This document shows, one piece after another, positions 33,135 through 41,845 of a DNA stretch of 64,000 nucleotides. The stretch is from assembly GCA_945957605.1 (NCBI GenBank), contig CAMFLR010000028.1:1-64000 (forward strand), read 5' to 3'. The DNA is from an uncultured Isosphaeraceae bacterium (lineage in GTDB: Bacteria > Planctomycetota > Planctomycetia > Isosphaerales > Isosphaeraceae). Within the stretch, counting starts at the first letter, position 1; the number at the start of each line of letters is the position of its first letter. Below the pieces are notes generated by a model. That model ran no database searches. It saw only the letters and a list, made by a program, of their open reading frames with translations, and had not been told where the DNA came from. The position numbers were made by a program, and so were the translations under genes.

Positions 33135-33683
33135 ATGTTCCACGCGACTTATCTCCGCGGCGAAGCGGCAAATTCAGACTCGTGCATCAAGCGTCCGGTC
33201 GAGCGATTCTGGCAGGCGGGGTGCCAGCGCACCGGGTTGCTCATGGTGCTTTGCGTAACGGCCGCGCTGGTTGCGCTGGCAGCGCTCGCATCCGATCGAC
33301 TTCGATCGGCACATTCGGTCGATCCCGAAGAGGCGGCCGGTTCGGGAGCTCACTTGCGGTCGGAAGTTCTCTACTTCTGGCTGCCGCATAGTCTTGCAAA
33401 GTGGGTGAGCGAGCGGGGGGCGAATGAGATTCGCAGTGGCGTTCGCTACGCGACGACTATCCGGTCGCATTTGGTGAATGGAAAGCACACCGACCTTGTC
33501 TTCATGATGCGTACCGGCGAGGCGCCGCGCTATCTCGAAGAATTTCTTGGTCGGAGGTTTAACGGCCAGTCGGGCGAAACCATTGATTACTCAAACGCGG
33601 TCGTAAATGAGGTCGACGACGATTTGCTCGAGCGCGAGGTGACCGAGTTGCGTAATCACAACGGAACGCTGATTGCGAAGTGA
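33135..33683 (+). CDS. Single-pass membrane protein of unknown function
   Basis: The frame encodes 182 residues from ATG 33135. The N-terminal ~34 residues are polar, then one transmembrane helix (GLLMVLCVTAALVALAALAS, about 34-55). The C-terminal 120 residues look like a small soluble domain: SEVLYFWLPHSLAKWVSERGANEIRSGV, then DLVFMMRTGEAPRYLEEFLG and an acidic helix ending LREVTEL-like. No catalytic motif is seen and I do not recognise the family. It is divergent from the ECF/WD40 kinase pair and convergent with the M56 protein, sharing the hairpin at 33690-33725. Confidence 0.65.
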   Translation: MFHATYLRGEAANSDSCIKRPVERFWQAGCQRTGLLMVLCVTAALVALAALASDRLRSAHSVDPEEAAGSGAHLRSEVLYFWLPHSLAKWVSERGANEIRSGVRYATTIRSHLVNGKHTDLVFMMRTGEAPRYLEEFLGRRFNGQSGETIDYSNAVVNEVDDDLLEREVTELRNHNGTLIAK

Positions 33684-33689
33684 AAGCAA

Positions 33690-33725
33690 GCGGCCCGGCT
33701 CCCGATTGAACGAGAGTCGGGCCGC
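33690..33725. terminator. Bidirectional hairpin between convergent genes
   Basis: GCGGCCCG (33690-33697) pairs perfectly with CGGGCCGC (33718-33725) across 20 bases, within which CTCCCGA/TCG-type pairs could extend it. It lies six bases after the plus-strand stop and 22 bases beyond the minus-strand stop, so it could serve both genes. Confidence 0.65.
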
Positions 33726-33747
33726 AATGGTTGAACATTAATTCGAA

Positions 33748-36459
33748 TCAGTAACCATCCGCCTTGATCACCTCGCCGCCGGCCGCGGTGAGTAGCGCCT
33801 TGAGCGTCATGGCATTGATCGAGTTATTGATGGTGCGAACCGACCCATCGGCGAAGAGCGCGGTGAACGAATCGGGCTCGAAGCCGCCGAGCTTTGGCAA
33901 CGCGCCAGCCTGGTCAAACGCGATGTCTTCGGGCTTGGTCCAGGGAATTTCACGATCGGCCTCAACCGCCATGATTGTGTTCGAGGTGCCGTCGGTAATC
34001 TCGGAGAGCTTCTTGCCCTTATCGCCCGAGAAAATCGTGTCCTTGCCGGTCAGCACATAGTACGACGACGCTGTCGCCTGCTTCGAGTTAGGGTGACGAT
34101 AGACCACCGGCATCTTGGCCAGCACCTGGAGGTTGGCGGGGCTATCCCACGGCTCGTTAAGCTTATACTGGTTGTAGAGATCGGCCTGGTCGATATACGG
34201 CAGCAGTGCCACGCGCCAGCTATGTTTGGTTTTGCCATCGGGACCAAGCACCGCGGCGGCCGGGAAATTGCCGTTGGAATCGGCATAATTGTGGAACGCC
34301 AGGCCAATTTGCTTCAGGTTATTCATGCTCTGCACGCGCCTGGCGGAGTCTCGTGCGCCTTGCACGCTGGGCGTGAGCAACTGCAGCGCCTGGGCGAGCT
34401 GGAACTCGGATGTTGCGCTGAGGTGGACGGTCGATCCCTCAACAGTCACCGTTGATTTCTCGAGGAACGGCAGGCCGAGGTCGGCGAAGAGTTTCGCTTG
34501 CGGCGGCATCTGCCTTGTCTGAGTTCGCAGGCTGGTGAGCGTGTTGCGGCCAAGCGTGATCGACGCCTTGAGTGTGTCCGCAACCTGTTGCGCACCATCG
34601 GGCGAGACGCACGAAACGACGCCATCGACCGAAAGATTCTGCGAGCCATCCACTCCGATCGCATAGGCTGTGGCACGCTCGAGCAGCGGCGCGAAGGCAC
34701 CAAGTTTCGCCGCGGCGGGCTCACCCGCGGGGCCGGCGGCTCGAATCTGTGCGAGCACGGTTGTCGCGTCGACTCCGACCGCGAACTGGCCTCTCTTCAC
34801 CGCATTGAACGCGGGTGCCCAGAGCGAACGATCGGACGTGCCCGGCTTGGCGACGAGCATGCGGAACAGGAACGGCTCGGGCCCAGCGACGACGGTACGT
34901 GCGTTCGGCGAGGCGAAGGCGAATGGAGCGTGCTCCGGTCGGAAGTACGTGACATCGCCAAACGTTGCTTCCTTCACATTCGGAGACAGCTTGGTGATGA
35001 TCGCCTTCATATCGATTTCTCGCTTGAACCGCACGATGATTCCAGCGGGCTCGCCGAGGAGCGGACGCTGCAAACGCGGCTCGGGCTGAGGGGCGGAGAA
35101 CGTCCAGAGCATGGTCACCTGTTCGAGATCGGCAGGCTTGATGCCCATGTCGGTCTCGATCCGTTTGAGCGGTTCGATTGACGCCGCGAACTTCGCGATC
35201 TCGGGCTTCGTCAGTAATTCTGCCGGGCGTGCAACGGCGATGATCGCAGTATCCGCAGGAATGAAGCCGCTATCCCACGCGCCTTCCGCTACGGCAGCGC
35301 CACCGGCTTGCGGGGGCGGAGCGGCATTGGCTCGCGGCTCGGTGCCGGGAACGCGGAGGCCGACGACCACCGCTCCCGCCACGAACAGCATGGCGAACGT
35401 GGCAAGCCGCAAGAAGCGTGGGAGCGTAGTCGGTCGCTTGACGTCGGTCGTGTCGCGAAGCATCTCGATTCTCCTCAAAAAAGTGCCACGGCCCGGACGA
35501 AACGACCGAGCGGGCCACCCGGCCGGTCGAGGATCGCTCCGTAAAGCCATGCGTGCCAGGGTGGTCAAATACGTTCGATTTCCGCCCGAAAGCTGTGCGC
35601 CCCAGGCATCGGCCGCCAGCTCCTGTTCGAGCCGCAACCGTCCCGCCAGCCAGTGCGCCAGCGGATGGTAGTAATGCAGCGCCAGGCTGAGCTGGCCGAG
35701 TAATCCTGAGATATAATCATTGCGTCGAATGTGCGCGAGTTCATGCGAAAGCACGACGTCGCGCTCGCGTTCGTCCCACTCAGTCCATTCCGGCGGCAGC
35801 AAGATCGCTGGCCGCAGCCAACCGACGGTGGCAGGTGTCGTGAGGCCTGGTGATACGCGAACCTGGACAGCGCGAGTCAGGCCGATCTCCGCGCGAATGA
35901 TCTCGACGCGCTCTTCGATAATGGGGTCTGCAACCGGACCGCTCGATTTGCGAAGCAGGTGGACTGCAGCCAATCCCAGAGCGAATCGTCCCAAACCCAG
36001 CGCAATTCCGCCGAGAGCCAGAATCGCCACCCAGGCTTGCCAGCCCCAGCCCGTCTTTTGCGGCTGGGCCGCTGATTGAACGAGGGCTCGCGCCAGGTCG
36101 CGAAGCGCGTCGGGAAGGACAGGACTCGAAGCCGCGGCCTGTGGTTCGGCGGCGGATTGATCCTCAGTCTTATTGCCCTGATTATCAATTTCAGGTTGCG
36201 CTGCGAGATTGCGCTTTGCATCGTGAGATGCAATCGAATCGGCCTGTGCGATTGAGATCGCGTCGAAACTCCACCAGCGCGTTTGCGAGCTTGCGCCGAA
36301 GAGCGTGACGCCGGCCATGCCCACGAGCGTGGCCAGCATGACGAGCGAGACGGCGGCTGGCCCTCGCTTGCGAAGGAGCAGCACGAGTATGAGCCCGAGC
36401 GCTGCGAACGCCGTTCCGCGGAGTACCGATCCCAGCAGAATGGCACCGAACTCGTTCAT
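33748..36459 (-). CDS. M56 (BlaR1-type) zinc peptidase fused to a DUF1559 C-terminal domain
   Basis: The 903-residue protein starts with membrane helices (about 7-30, 36-56 and 140-170). The M56 peptidase site is HELAH with His239, Glu240 and His243, followed by a distal Glu in LRLEQELAADAW. A further helix lies near 350-370. The sensor part is unusual: instead of the penicillin-binding domain of BlaR1, residues 395-690 hold a planctomycete-type domain (DSGFIPADTAIIAVARPAEL), and residues 700-900 hold DUF1559 with NNLKQIGLAFHNY, ITDGTSNTIM, ALFADGSVRTIN and a terminal GGEVIKADGY. It overlaps the BlaI-type gene by four bases. The expected role is to cleave or inactivate the repressor after an outside signal, but the signal is unlikely to be a beta-lactam. 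Confidence 0.93.
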   Translation of the reverse strand: MNEFGAILLGSVLRGTAFAALGLILVLLLRKRGPAAVSLVMLATLVGMAGVTLFGASSQTRWWSFDAISIAQADSIASHDAKRNLAAQPEIDNQGNKTEDQSAAEPQAAASSPVLPDALRDLARALVQSAAQPQKTGWGWQAWVAILALGGIALGLGRFALGLAAVHLLRKSSGPVADPIIEERVEIIRAEIGLTRAVQVRVSPGLTTPATVGWLRPAILLPPEWTEWDERERDVVLSHELAHIRRNDYISGLLGQLSLALHYYHPLAHWLAGRLRLEQELAADAWGAQLSGGNRTYLTTLARMALRSDPRPAGWPARSFRPGRGTFLRRIEMLRDTTDVKRPTTLPRFLRLATFAMLFVAGAVVVGLRVPGTEPRANAAPPPQAGGAAVAEGAWDSGFIPADTAIIAVARPAELLTKPEIAKFAASIEPLKRIETDMGIKPADLEQVTMLWTFSAPQPEPRLQRPLLGEPAGIIVRFKREIDMKAIITKLSPNVKEATFGDVTYFRPEHAPFAFASPNARTVVAGPEPFLFRMLVAKPGTSDRSLWAPAFNAVKRGQFAVGVDATTVLAQIRAAGPAGEPAAAKLGAFAPLLERATAYAIGVDGSQNLSVDGVVSCVSPDGAQQVADTLKASITLGRNTLTSLRTQTRQMPPQAKLFADLGLPFLEKSTVTVEGSTVHLSATSEFQLAQALQLLTPSVQGARDSARRVQSMNNLKQIGLAFHNYADSNGNFPAAAVLGPDGKTKHSWRVALLPYIDQADLYNQYKLNEPWDSPANLQVLAKMPVVYRHPNSKQATASSYYVLTGKDTIFSGDKGKKLSEITDGTSNTIMAVEADREIPWTKPEDIAFDQAGALPKLGGFEPDSFTALFADGSVRTINNSINAMTLKALLTAAGGEVIKADGY

Positions 36460-36842
36460 GGCGTTTCTTCCTCTCGTAAAGTTGCCTCGAGTAGCGCACG
36501 CTCCTCGGGCGTGAGAGCCTTCTGTTCCATGAGCTGAACCAGCAACTTCTCGCGCGAGCCGCCAAACACCCGGTCGATCAGATCGCCCAGAAGCGTTCGC
36601 GAGACCTCTTCGTAAGATCGAGTCGGCCGATATCGAAACGGGCGCTCGTCATTTGTTTGAATCAAGAACTGTTTGTCCGCAAGAATTCGCACGAGCGTGG
36701 CGATTGTCGTGTAGGCCCGAGCGAGCCCCGAATCGGCCAGCTCGTCACGCACCTCGGCCGCGGTGGCCTCGCCGCGTCTCCAGAAAACGTGCATCACTTC
36801 CAGCTCGCGCTCGGTCAGCTCCTTGGCCGCCGGACGTCCCAT
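36456..36842 (-). CDS. BlaI/MecI/CopY-type transcriptional repressor
   Basis: The 128-residue protein is a winged-helix repressor: LTERELEVMHVFWRRGEATAAEV, the recognition helix in ARAYTTIATLVRILADK, and the wing FRYRPTRSYEEVSR, followed by a helical dimerisation tail (LVQLMEQKALTPEERALLEATL). Its ATGA overlap with the downstream M56 gene shows translational coupling and supports a BlaI-BlaR style pair. It would dimerise, bind an operator near its own promoter, and be released when the M56 protein is activated. The direct repeat at 36885-36908, about 45 bases upstream of the start, is the best operator candidate. No beta-lactamase gene is in the window, so the regulon is probably something else. 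Confidence 0.95.
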   Translation of the reverse strand: MGRPAAKELTERELEVMHVFWRRGEATAAEVRDELADSGLARAYTTIATLVRILADKQFLIQTNDERPFRYRPTRSYEEVSRTLLGDLIDRVFGGSREKLLVQLMEQKALTPEERALLEATLREEETP

Positions 36843-36884
36843 CGCACGCCCCTCTCCCGGATGGCCCCGGTTTTGTCGTCCGCA

Positions 36885-36908
36885 AGATTTGGTTAACCAG
36901 ATTTGGTT
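36885..36908 (-). promoter_or_regulatory. Candidate operator: two direct AGATTTGGTT repeats with a GGTTAACC palindrome
   Basis: On the plus strand AGATTTGGTT occurs at 36885-36894 and 36899-36908, 14 bases apart, and the perfect palindrome GGTTAACC lies at 36891-36898 between them. The site is 43 bases upstream of the BlaI-type start codon and is AT-rich against a GC-rich background. Position and symmetry suggest the autoregulatory operator. It lacks the TACA/TGTA core of Gram-positive BlaI sites. Confidence 0.5.
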
Positions 36909-37000
36909 TTATAGTAATCCAAGTCCGACGGATGTCAAGGAGGATGTCCTAAAGTTTTCGGAATACACGAGCGAATTGGATCTAAGGTGATTTACAATAA

Positions 37001-40000
37001 CTATTTACGGCGTGAGTTTAGATCGCGCTTCTTCTCTAGAAGGTGGGCTTCGGCTTCCTTGCGAAGGATCTGAGCTTCGAGCCAGTTGTGGTAGTGCAGG
37101 TCGATCTCTTCAGAGTTGCGTGGAAGTTCTTTGGCGTGGGAATCGAGCCAGGCTCGCGCGGTCGCAAGCCACCGTTCCGACTCTGGAAAATCTTCGAGAT
37201 CGATCGCGGCGAGCGACAGCCAGAGCCAGTTGATAATCGCTGCACCCGGCTTTGAATTGGCACTTATGCTTTGATTGAACAAAGACTGGGCTTCTTGCGA
37301 TTGGCCTGCGCGGAGCGCGAGCGCCCCACGTTCGGTGAGCGACCAGAACTGCGTGAGACTTGTCTGCAATTCTCGGTTGGCCATCGCCGCGATCTCTTTC
37401 ATCTCGCTAAGCGGACCTGGGGAGAGCGTCAATGCGCGGGCGGCATGATAGGGACGAATCATGGGCAAGTTTTTTGAACATGTGATGCGCATGTGATCAC
37501 ACGCGGCGCGATATCCAGTCAAATCGCCCGCGAGCAATCGCGTTGCTGCGCACTCGAACCAGGTTTCGCCATCTTCGCCGGGAAAGAGTTCGACATGCTT
37601 CGTGTACATCTCAGAGGCGCGCTTCCAGTCACACTTTGAAGCATATTGATGTGCGCGATCGATGTGCGAAGACGAATCGCCGGCGGTGAATTCGGTTACG
37701 CGGTTCCAGAAGCTGCGCCATTGCTTTCGCTCGGATTCGGGGAGCGAATCGAGCGTGCGATTGTCGCGAACGCGAGCGAGACGCACGTCCGCACGCCACC
37801 TTCGGAGTGCAAACATGGCCTCTCTGCGATTCGCGTGTGCGTTCCAGCCTTTGAGGTCGGCTTCGAGCCATTCGAGCGCCTGCGAACGCATCATCGCGCG
37901 ACTATCAGAGTCGAGTTGCTTGGCCTCATCGCCGATACCCGAGCCCGCGAGTACCGCGACAATTGCCGCGCGATAGCGGGGACCGTCCGCAAGTTGTTGC
38001 GCCAGTTCGGGAGCGTTGGCGAAGGCTGCGACATAGCAGCGCGTGGCGGTGGCGTATCGTTTTGTCACGCCGCAGAGTTCGGCCCAGTGCAGCCATTCGT
38101 CCGCATTGGCCGGCGTGTGCGAACCATCGAGCATTTTCTCGATCGTTTCGGATAGTGCGCGGTAACGGTCGATTCTTGCGATCCGAAGAGTTAACGCCTG
38201 ATGAACTTCAGTGCCAGGTGCGTGCAGCGAAAGCGCCTTGCGGCATGCGTCTTGCGCTTCGCTCCAGCGGCCGAGTTCCATCAGTCCGCCGCTCAGCGCG
38301 ACGAGCGATTCGAGATTCTTCGGCTCGATGCGGGTCATCTCTTGGAGCTGCGAAACCCCTTCTTCGTCGCGGCCAACGGCAATGAGCGAGGCGCCGAGCT
38401 TGCCTCGCGCCGTGGCCGATCGGGGATCAAGCCGCACGCCTTCGGCTGCGTATACGATCGCTTCGTCCAGCCATCCCGCGTGGTAGAGCAGGGCACTTAA
38501 ATTCTCATGCGAGACTGCGATTGAAGGGTCGATGCGGATGGCCTGCCGCAAGTAGAGGATCGCTTCCTCCTTCTTTCCTTTCACACCGAGCGCGTGCGCG
38601 ATGTTGATGTAGGCGTCTGTGTCACCGGGCCGAAGGCGAATCGCGTGTCGATACTGCTCGATCGACTCGTCCATTCGTCCGACGGCCGCAAGTGTGTGTC
38701 CCAAAACCGAACGAGCCCAAGGGTCGGCCGGATTGATTTCTACCGCGCGCTTGTCATGTTCAAGTGCCTCGCGTTCTCGCCCGCTTTCCTCCAGCGCCGC
38801 TCCAAGATACGCATGTAACTTGCCGACGTTCGGCATGAATTTCACCGCGCGTTCCAGCTCTTCGACTGTCTCCTCAATCCGCCGCTCACTTCGCAAAAAA
38901 CTGCCGAGCAATACATAGGATTCGACCTGATTTGGATCGAGGCGTACCGATCGCTTGAGGTACTCGATCGCCTCGCGACGTCGCTTGAGCTTGCCGAGAA
39001 TTCCGCCCATGTGCGCGTGGAGCACGGCTGAATCGGGCCGCATTGCGAGAGCGGCCTGGAAATAGCGAACAGCCTCGGCCGTGTTGCGATCGTCGTTCAC
39101 AATCATCGCGCCGAGCATGAAATTTGCCCAGAAATCGCCAGGATGACGCTTCTGCACCTCCGTCATGAACGGGACGGGATCCAGATTCGCAAACACAAGT
39201 TGTTCGCCAAGCGCGACAAGAAGCTGCACCGAAACTTCAGAGCCGATCGCCGCCGATGCCAGCGCGCGAAGTGATTCGGGATCGCTACGCAAAGTGGGAT
39301 CGTGCAGGCGTTCGCGAATACCAGTGGGATCGCCATCGACGCGCCGCGTGACATCGAGCAACCATTGCCTGCGATCTGATCCGGTCGGCGCGTTGAGGCA
39401 GATCGACCAGTCATCAAGGGCCGTGACAAGTTCGTTACGAATGCGTGACGCCGTGACACGTGCCGCGACGCGCGCCGGATCTTCGCCAACTTCTCCGTAT
39501 CCCGCCTGGCGAAATGCAGCCTGATATTCACGGTCGGCCGAATCACGATTCGCGTGCCAGTTGATCGAGTTTTCGGTGATGACTGGGCGGTTGAGGCGAA
39601 TCGCATCAAGCCGCGCAACGAACTCGCGATCGAGCCGTTGCTGGTCGATCTGTGCAAGCTCTTGCCGCGCGCGATCCTTCGCCCTGCGTTCCAACGTTAA
39701 AGCAAGCGTTCCACCCAGAACGGCGATCACCAGCAGAACGCTGCCTCCCACGGCGAACGCGAATGAAGGCCGCCTGCGCGCGGCTTTGATCGTGCGCTCG
39801 AACCATCCGACTGGTCTCGCTGTGATTGGCTCGCCGCGACGGAAGCGATTGAGATCATCCTCAAGACTTTTTGCGGAGTCGTAACGATCGCGAGGATCTT
39901 TGCGCAAGCATTTGAGACAGATGATTTCCAGATCGCGCGGGACTTTCGCATTGAGTTTCGATGGTGCGGCAGGCTCTTGCGCGATCACCTGTCGTTCGGT

Positions 40001-40852
40001 CTCGATCGCCGTTTCCGCGCGGAATGGCGGACGGCCAGTGAGCATTTCGTAAAGAATTGCTCCGAGAGCATAGACGTCGGTTGCTGCACCAACTTCATTC
40101 AACCGGCCTGCCGCTTGTTCGGGAGCCATGTAGCTTGGCGTGCCAACTCGTGCACCCGAACGCGTGATGTTGTTTCCTGGCTCCGACCGTCGCGCGAGAC
40201 CGAAATCGCTGATCTTCGGTGTGCCGCTGTCTGAAAGCAGCACGTTCGCTGGCTTGAGATCGCGATGCACGATGCCGTCGCGATGCGCTGCTTCAATCGC
40301 GTTTGCAAGAGTCGCCACAAGCTCGGCCGCATGTTCGGCATTTTGCGGCACGCCGGCGAGTTGCTGCGCGAGATCGCCGCCGTTGACGTACTCCATCGTG
40401 AAGTAGGGAAGGCCATCGAGATCGCCCACCTCGTGAACTTGCACGATGTTGGGATGACCAAGTCCCGCGAGTGCCTCGGCCTCGCGGAAAAATCGCGCCA
40501 GCTCGGGCGGACCGGCGTAGCCACCAGCCAGCATCATTTTAATTGCCACAGCTCGGTTGAATCGGAGATGGCGTGCCTTGTAAACAACGCCCATCCCGCC
40601 TCGTCCTAATTCCGATTCGACAACGTGTCCAGGAATCTCGGGCAGCGAAGTGGGACCAGCGCGATGCGTAGCGGGAGTATCTGCGATTGCCTCGGGAAAA
40701 AGCGCATCGAGTTCATCACGTACATTGGCGATTCGCGCGAGGTGCCTGCGAACATCGGCGAGCAATTCCGGATGCTGGGCGCAGGCGTCTTCGGGCGTGC
40801 GGCCGGATTGAATCGACTCGAGAATATCCAGCAGGCGCGGGTCGATCGGCAT
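37001..40852 (-). CDS. Transmembrane Ser/Thr protein kinase with TPR region, paired with ECF
   Basis: The 1,283-residue protein begins with a helical segment (PRLLDILESIQSGRTPEDAC, AQHPELLADVRRHLARI) resembling those of the WD40 kinases. The kinase domain spans about 75-335 with GRGGMGVVYKA (82-92), VAIKMM, HRDLKPAN near 194, DFG and APE. A transmembrane helix at about 363-384 (VGGSVLLVIAVLGGTLAL) is followed by a basic coiled segment. At least nine TPRs occupy about 580-890, with further helical repeats to the C-terminus. The kinase should be cytoplasmic with the TPRs outside, where they could bind peptides or partner proteins. It is preceded at 41 bases by an ECF gene. Its TPRs resemble those of the kinase at 3696, but it lacks the N-terminal zinc motif. 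Confidence 0.94.
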   Translation of the reverse strand: MPIDPRLLDILESIQSGRTPEDACAQHPELLADVRRHLARIANVRDELDALFPEAIADTPATHRAGPTSLPEIPGHVVESELGRGGMGVVYKARHLRFNRAVAIKMMLAGGYAGPPELARFFREAEALAGLGHPNIVQVHEVGDLDGLPYFTMEYVNGGDLAQQLAGVPQNAEHAAELVATLANAIEAAHRDGIVHRDLKPANVLLSDSGTPKISDFGLARRSEPGNNITRSGARVGTPSYMAPEQAAGRLNEVGAATDVYALGAILYEMLTGRPPFRAETAIETERQVIAQEPAAPSKLNAKVPRDLEIICLKCLRKDPRDRYDSAKSLEDDLNRFRRGEPITARPVGWFERTIKAARRRPSFAFAVGGSVLLVIAVLGGTLALTLERRAKDRARQELAQIDQQRLDREFVARLDAIRLNRPVITENSINWHANRDSADREYQAAFRQAGYGEVGEDPARVAARVTASRIRNELVTALDDWSICLNAPTGSDRRQWLLDVTRRVDGDPTGIRERLHDPTLRSDPESLRALASAAIGSEVSVQLLVALGEQLVFANLDPVPFMTEVQKRHPGDFWANFMLGAMIVNDDRNTAEAVRYFQAALAMRPDSAVLHAHMGGILGKLKRRREAIEYLKRSVRLDPNQVESYVLLGSFLRSERRIEETVEELERAVKFMPNVGKLHAYLGAALEESGREREALEHDKRAVEINPADPWARSVLGHTLAAVGRMDESIEQYRHAIRLRPGDTDAYINIAHALGVKGKKEEAILYLRQAIRIDPSIAVSHENLSALLYHAGWLDEAIVYAAEGVRLDPRSATARGKLGASLIAVGRDEEGVSQLQEMTRIEPKNLESLVALSGGLMELGRWSEAQDACRKALSLHAPGTEVHQALTLRIARIDRYRALSETIEKMLDGSHTPANADEWLHWAELCGVTKRYATATRCYVAAFANAPELAQQLADGPRYRAAIVAVLAGSGIGDEAKQLDSDSRAMMRSQALEWLEADLKGWNAHANRREAMFALRRWRADVRLARVRDNRTLDSLPESERKQWRSFWNRVTEFTAGDSSSHIDRAHQYASKCDWKRASEMYTKHVELFPGEDGETWFECAATRLLAGDLTGYRAACDHMRITCSKNLPMIRPYHAARALTLSPGPLSEMKEIAAMANRELQTSLTQFWSLTERGALALRAGQSQEAQSLFNQSISANSKPGAAIINWLWLSLAAIDLEDFPESERWLATARAWLDSHAKELPRNSEEIDLHYHNWLEAQILRKEAEAHLLEKKRDLNSRRK

Positions 40853-40893
40853 TGGTGAAGGTTTCTTGCGAAGAGCTGGTACGATCGGCCGGA

Positions 40894-41520
40894 CTAGGCT
40901 TCGTTTGTGGCAGAACGAGGCGTGTCGAGATCGGCGAGAATTGCAGCCAGTATTGTGAGAGCGCGGTCGAGCCGGCGTTGAATCGTCTTCGTCGAAACGC
41001 TCAAAATCTCGGCCGCTTCGGCGTGAGTGAGTCCGTGAATGCGTACGAGATCGAGGGTGTCGCGTTCGTCGTCGGGTAACTGGTCGATGGCGTCAAGCAA
41101 CCGCCGCGTTGCCACGCCCACGGATGCATCGCTGCTCTCTGGTGCAGCAACGTCGAAATCGTGAATATTTACGGGCACGTCCTGTTCATCTAGGCGGCGG
41201 GCCAGGTCATTCAACTCCCAACGCATGTGTTTACCTGCGAGAGCGAAGAACCCTCGTACCGTTTCGGGCCGCGTTTGTCGCAGAGCGCGGAGTAATCGCT
41301 CGATCACGGCACTCAGCAATTCCTCAGCCGCTAAACCGAGCGGCGGACGCATCAGACGAGGATATTGCCGGTGCAATAGACCTGCACACAGCAATTGCAG
41401 CCGCTGAGCAGAGCGTCCCAGAAGCGCAGAGATGACCGGCTCGGCGTCGGAATCGCCGTTCAGGTTGGCCAGCCGGTCGAGGTAACGCTGAACCTCGATG
41501 GTCGTCCGGTTCTCGTCCAT
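40894..41520 (-). CDS. ECF-family sigma factor paired with TPR kinase
   Basis: The 208-residue protein contains an ECF region 2 (about 45-110, AAEELLSAVIERLLRALRQ and RWELNDLARRL) and region 4 (about 150-200, LPDDERDTLDLVRIHGLTHAEAAEILSVSTKTIQRRLDRAL). It differs from the other four sigma factors here: there is no DVVQE-type motif, and the helix-turn-helix STKTIQRRLDRA is distinct. A longer, acidic linker (HDFDVAAPESSDASV) joins the domains. It starts the unit that continues into the TPR kinase 41 bases downstream. Regulation by the kinase is inferred from gene order. A classical anti-sigma gene is absent. Confidence 0.88.
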   Translation of the reverse strand: MDENRTTIEVQRYLDRLANLNGDSDAEPVISALLGRSAQRLQLLCAGLLHRQYPRLMRPPLGLAAEELLSAVIERLLRALRQTRPETVRGFFALAGKHMRWELNDLARRLDEQDVPVNIHDFDVAAPESSDASVGVATRRLLDAIDQLPDDERDTLDLVRIHGLTHAEAAEILSVSTKTIQRRLDRALTILAAILADLDTPRSATNEA

Positions 41521-41845
41521 GGTCCGCGCACTTCAATGGGGGGAAGTTATCAGGCGCACACGATTCTGCGGGTGCGTTGGAATCGCAGGTGCGGCGCATC
41601 TTCGCGGGAGAGGCGAGACTGCTTGCACGCTCGCGGATTATGCCGCGAGTCTTAACATGATCTTACGGTTGCGTGTGTCCACCCGCCACGCCCAAGTATG
41701 GTGAAGGCAAATTGCGTGGAAAGTTCCGTGGAGCTCGGGCTTGAAGCGATGACACCTCGTTGACGACACTGGTAGGCGGCCGGTTGCCTACCGAGCCGGT
41801 GGCCGCCATCGACTTCGAGAAAAATGCGCTTCAGGAGGTTCACGC
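41521..41845. other. Divergent intergenic region between ECF and oxidoreductase genes
   Basis: No gene is supported here. The region must contain promoters for both divergent genes. A near-perfect ribosome-binding site, AGGAGG at 41833-41838, lies seven bases before the plus-strand ATG. No clear inverted repeat or -10/-35 pair was found. Confidence 0.55.
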
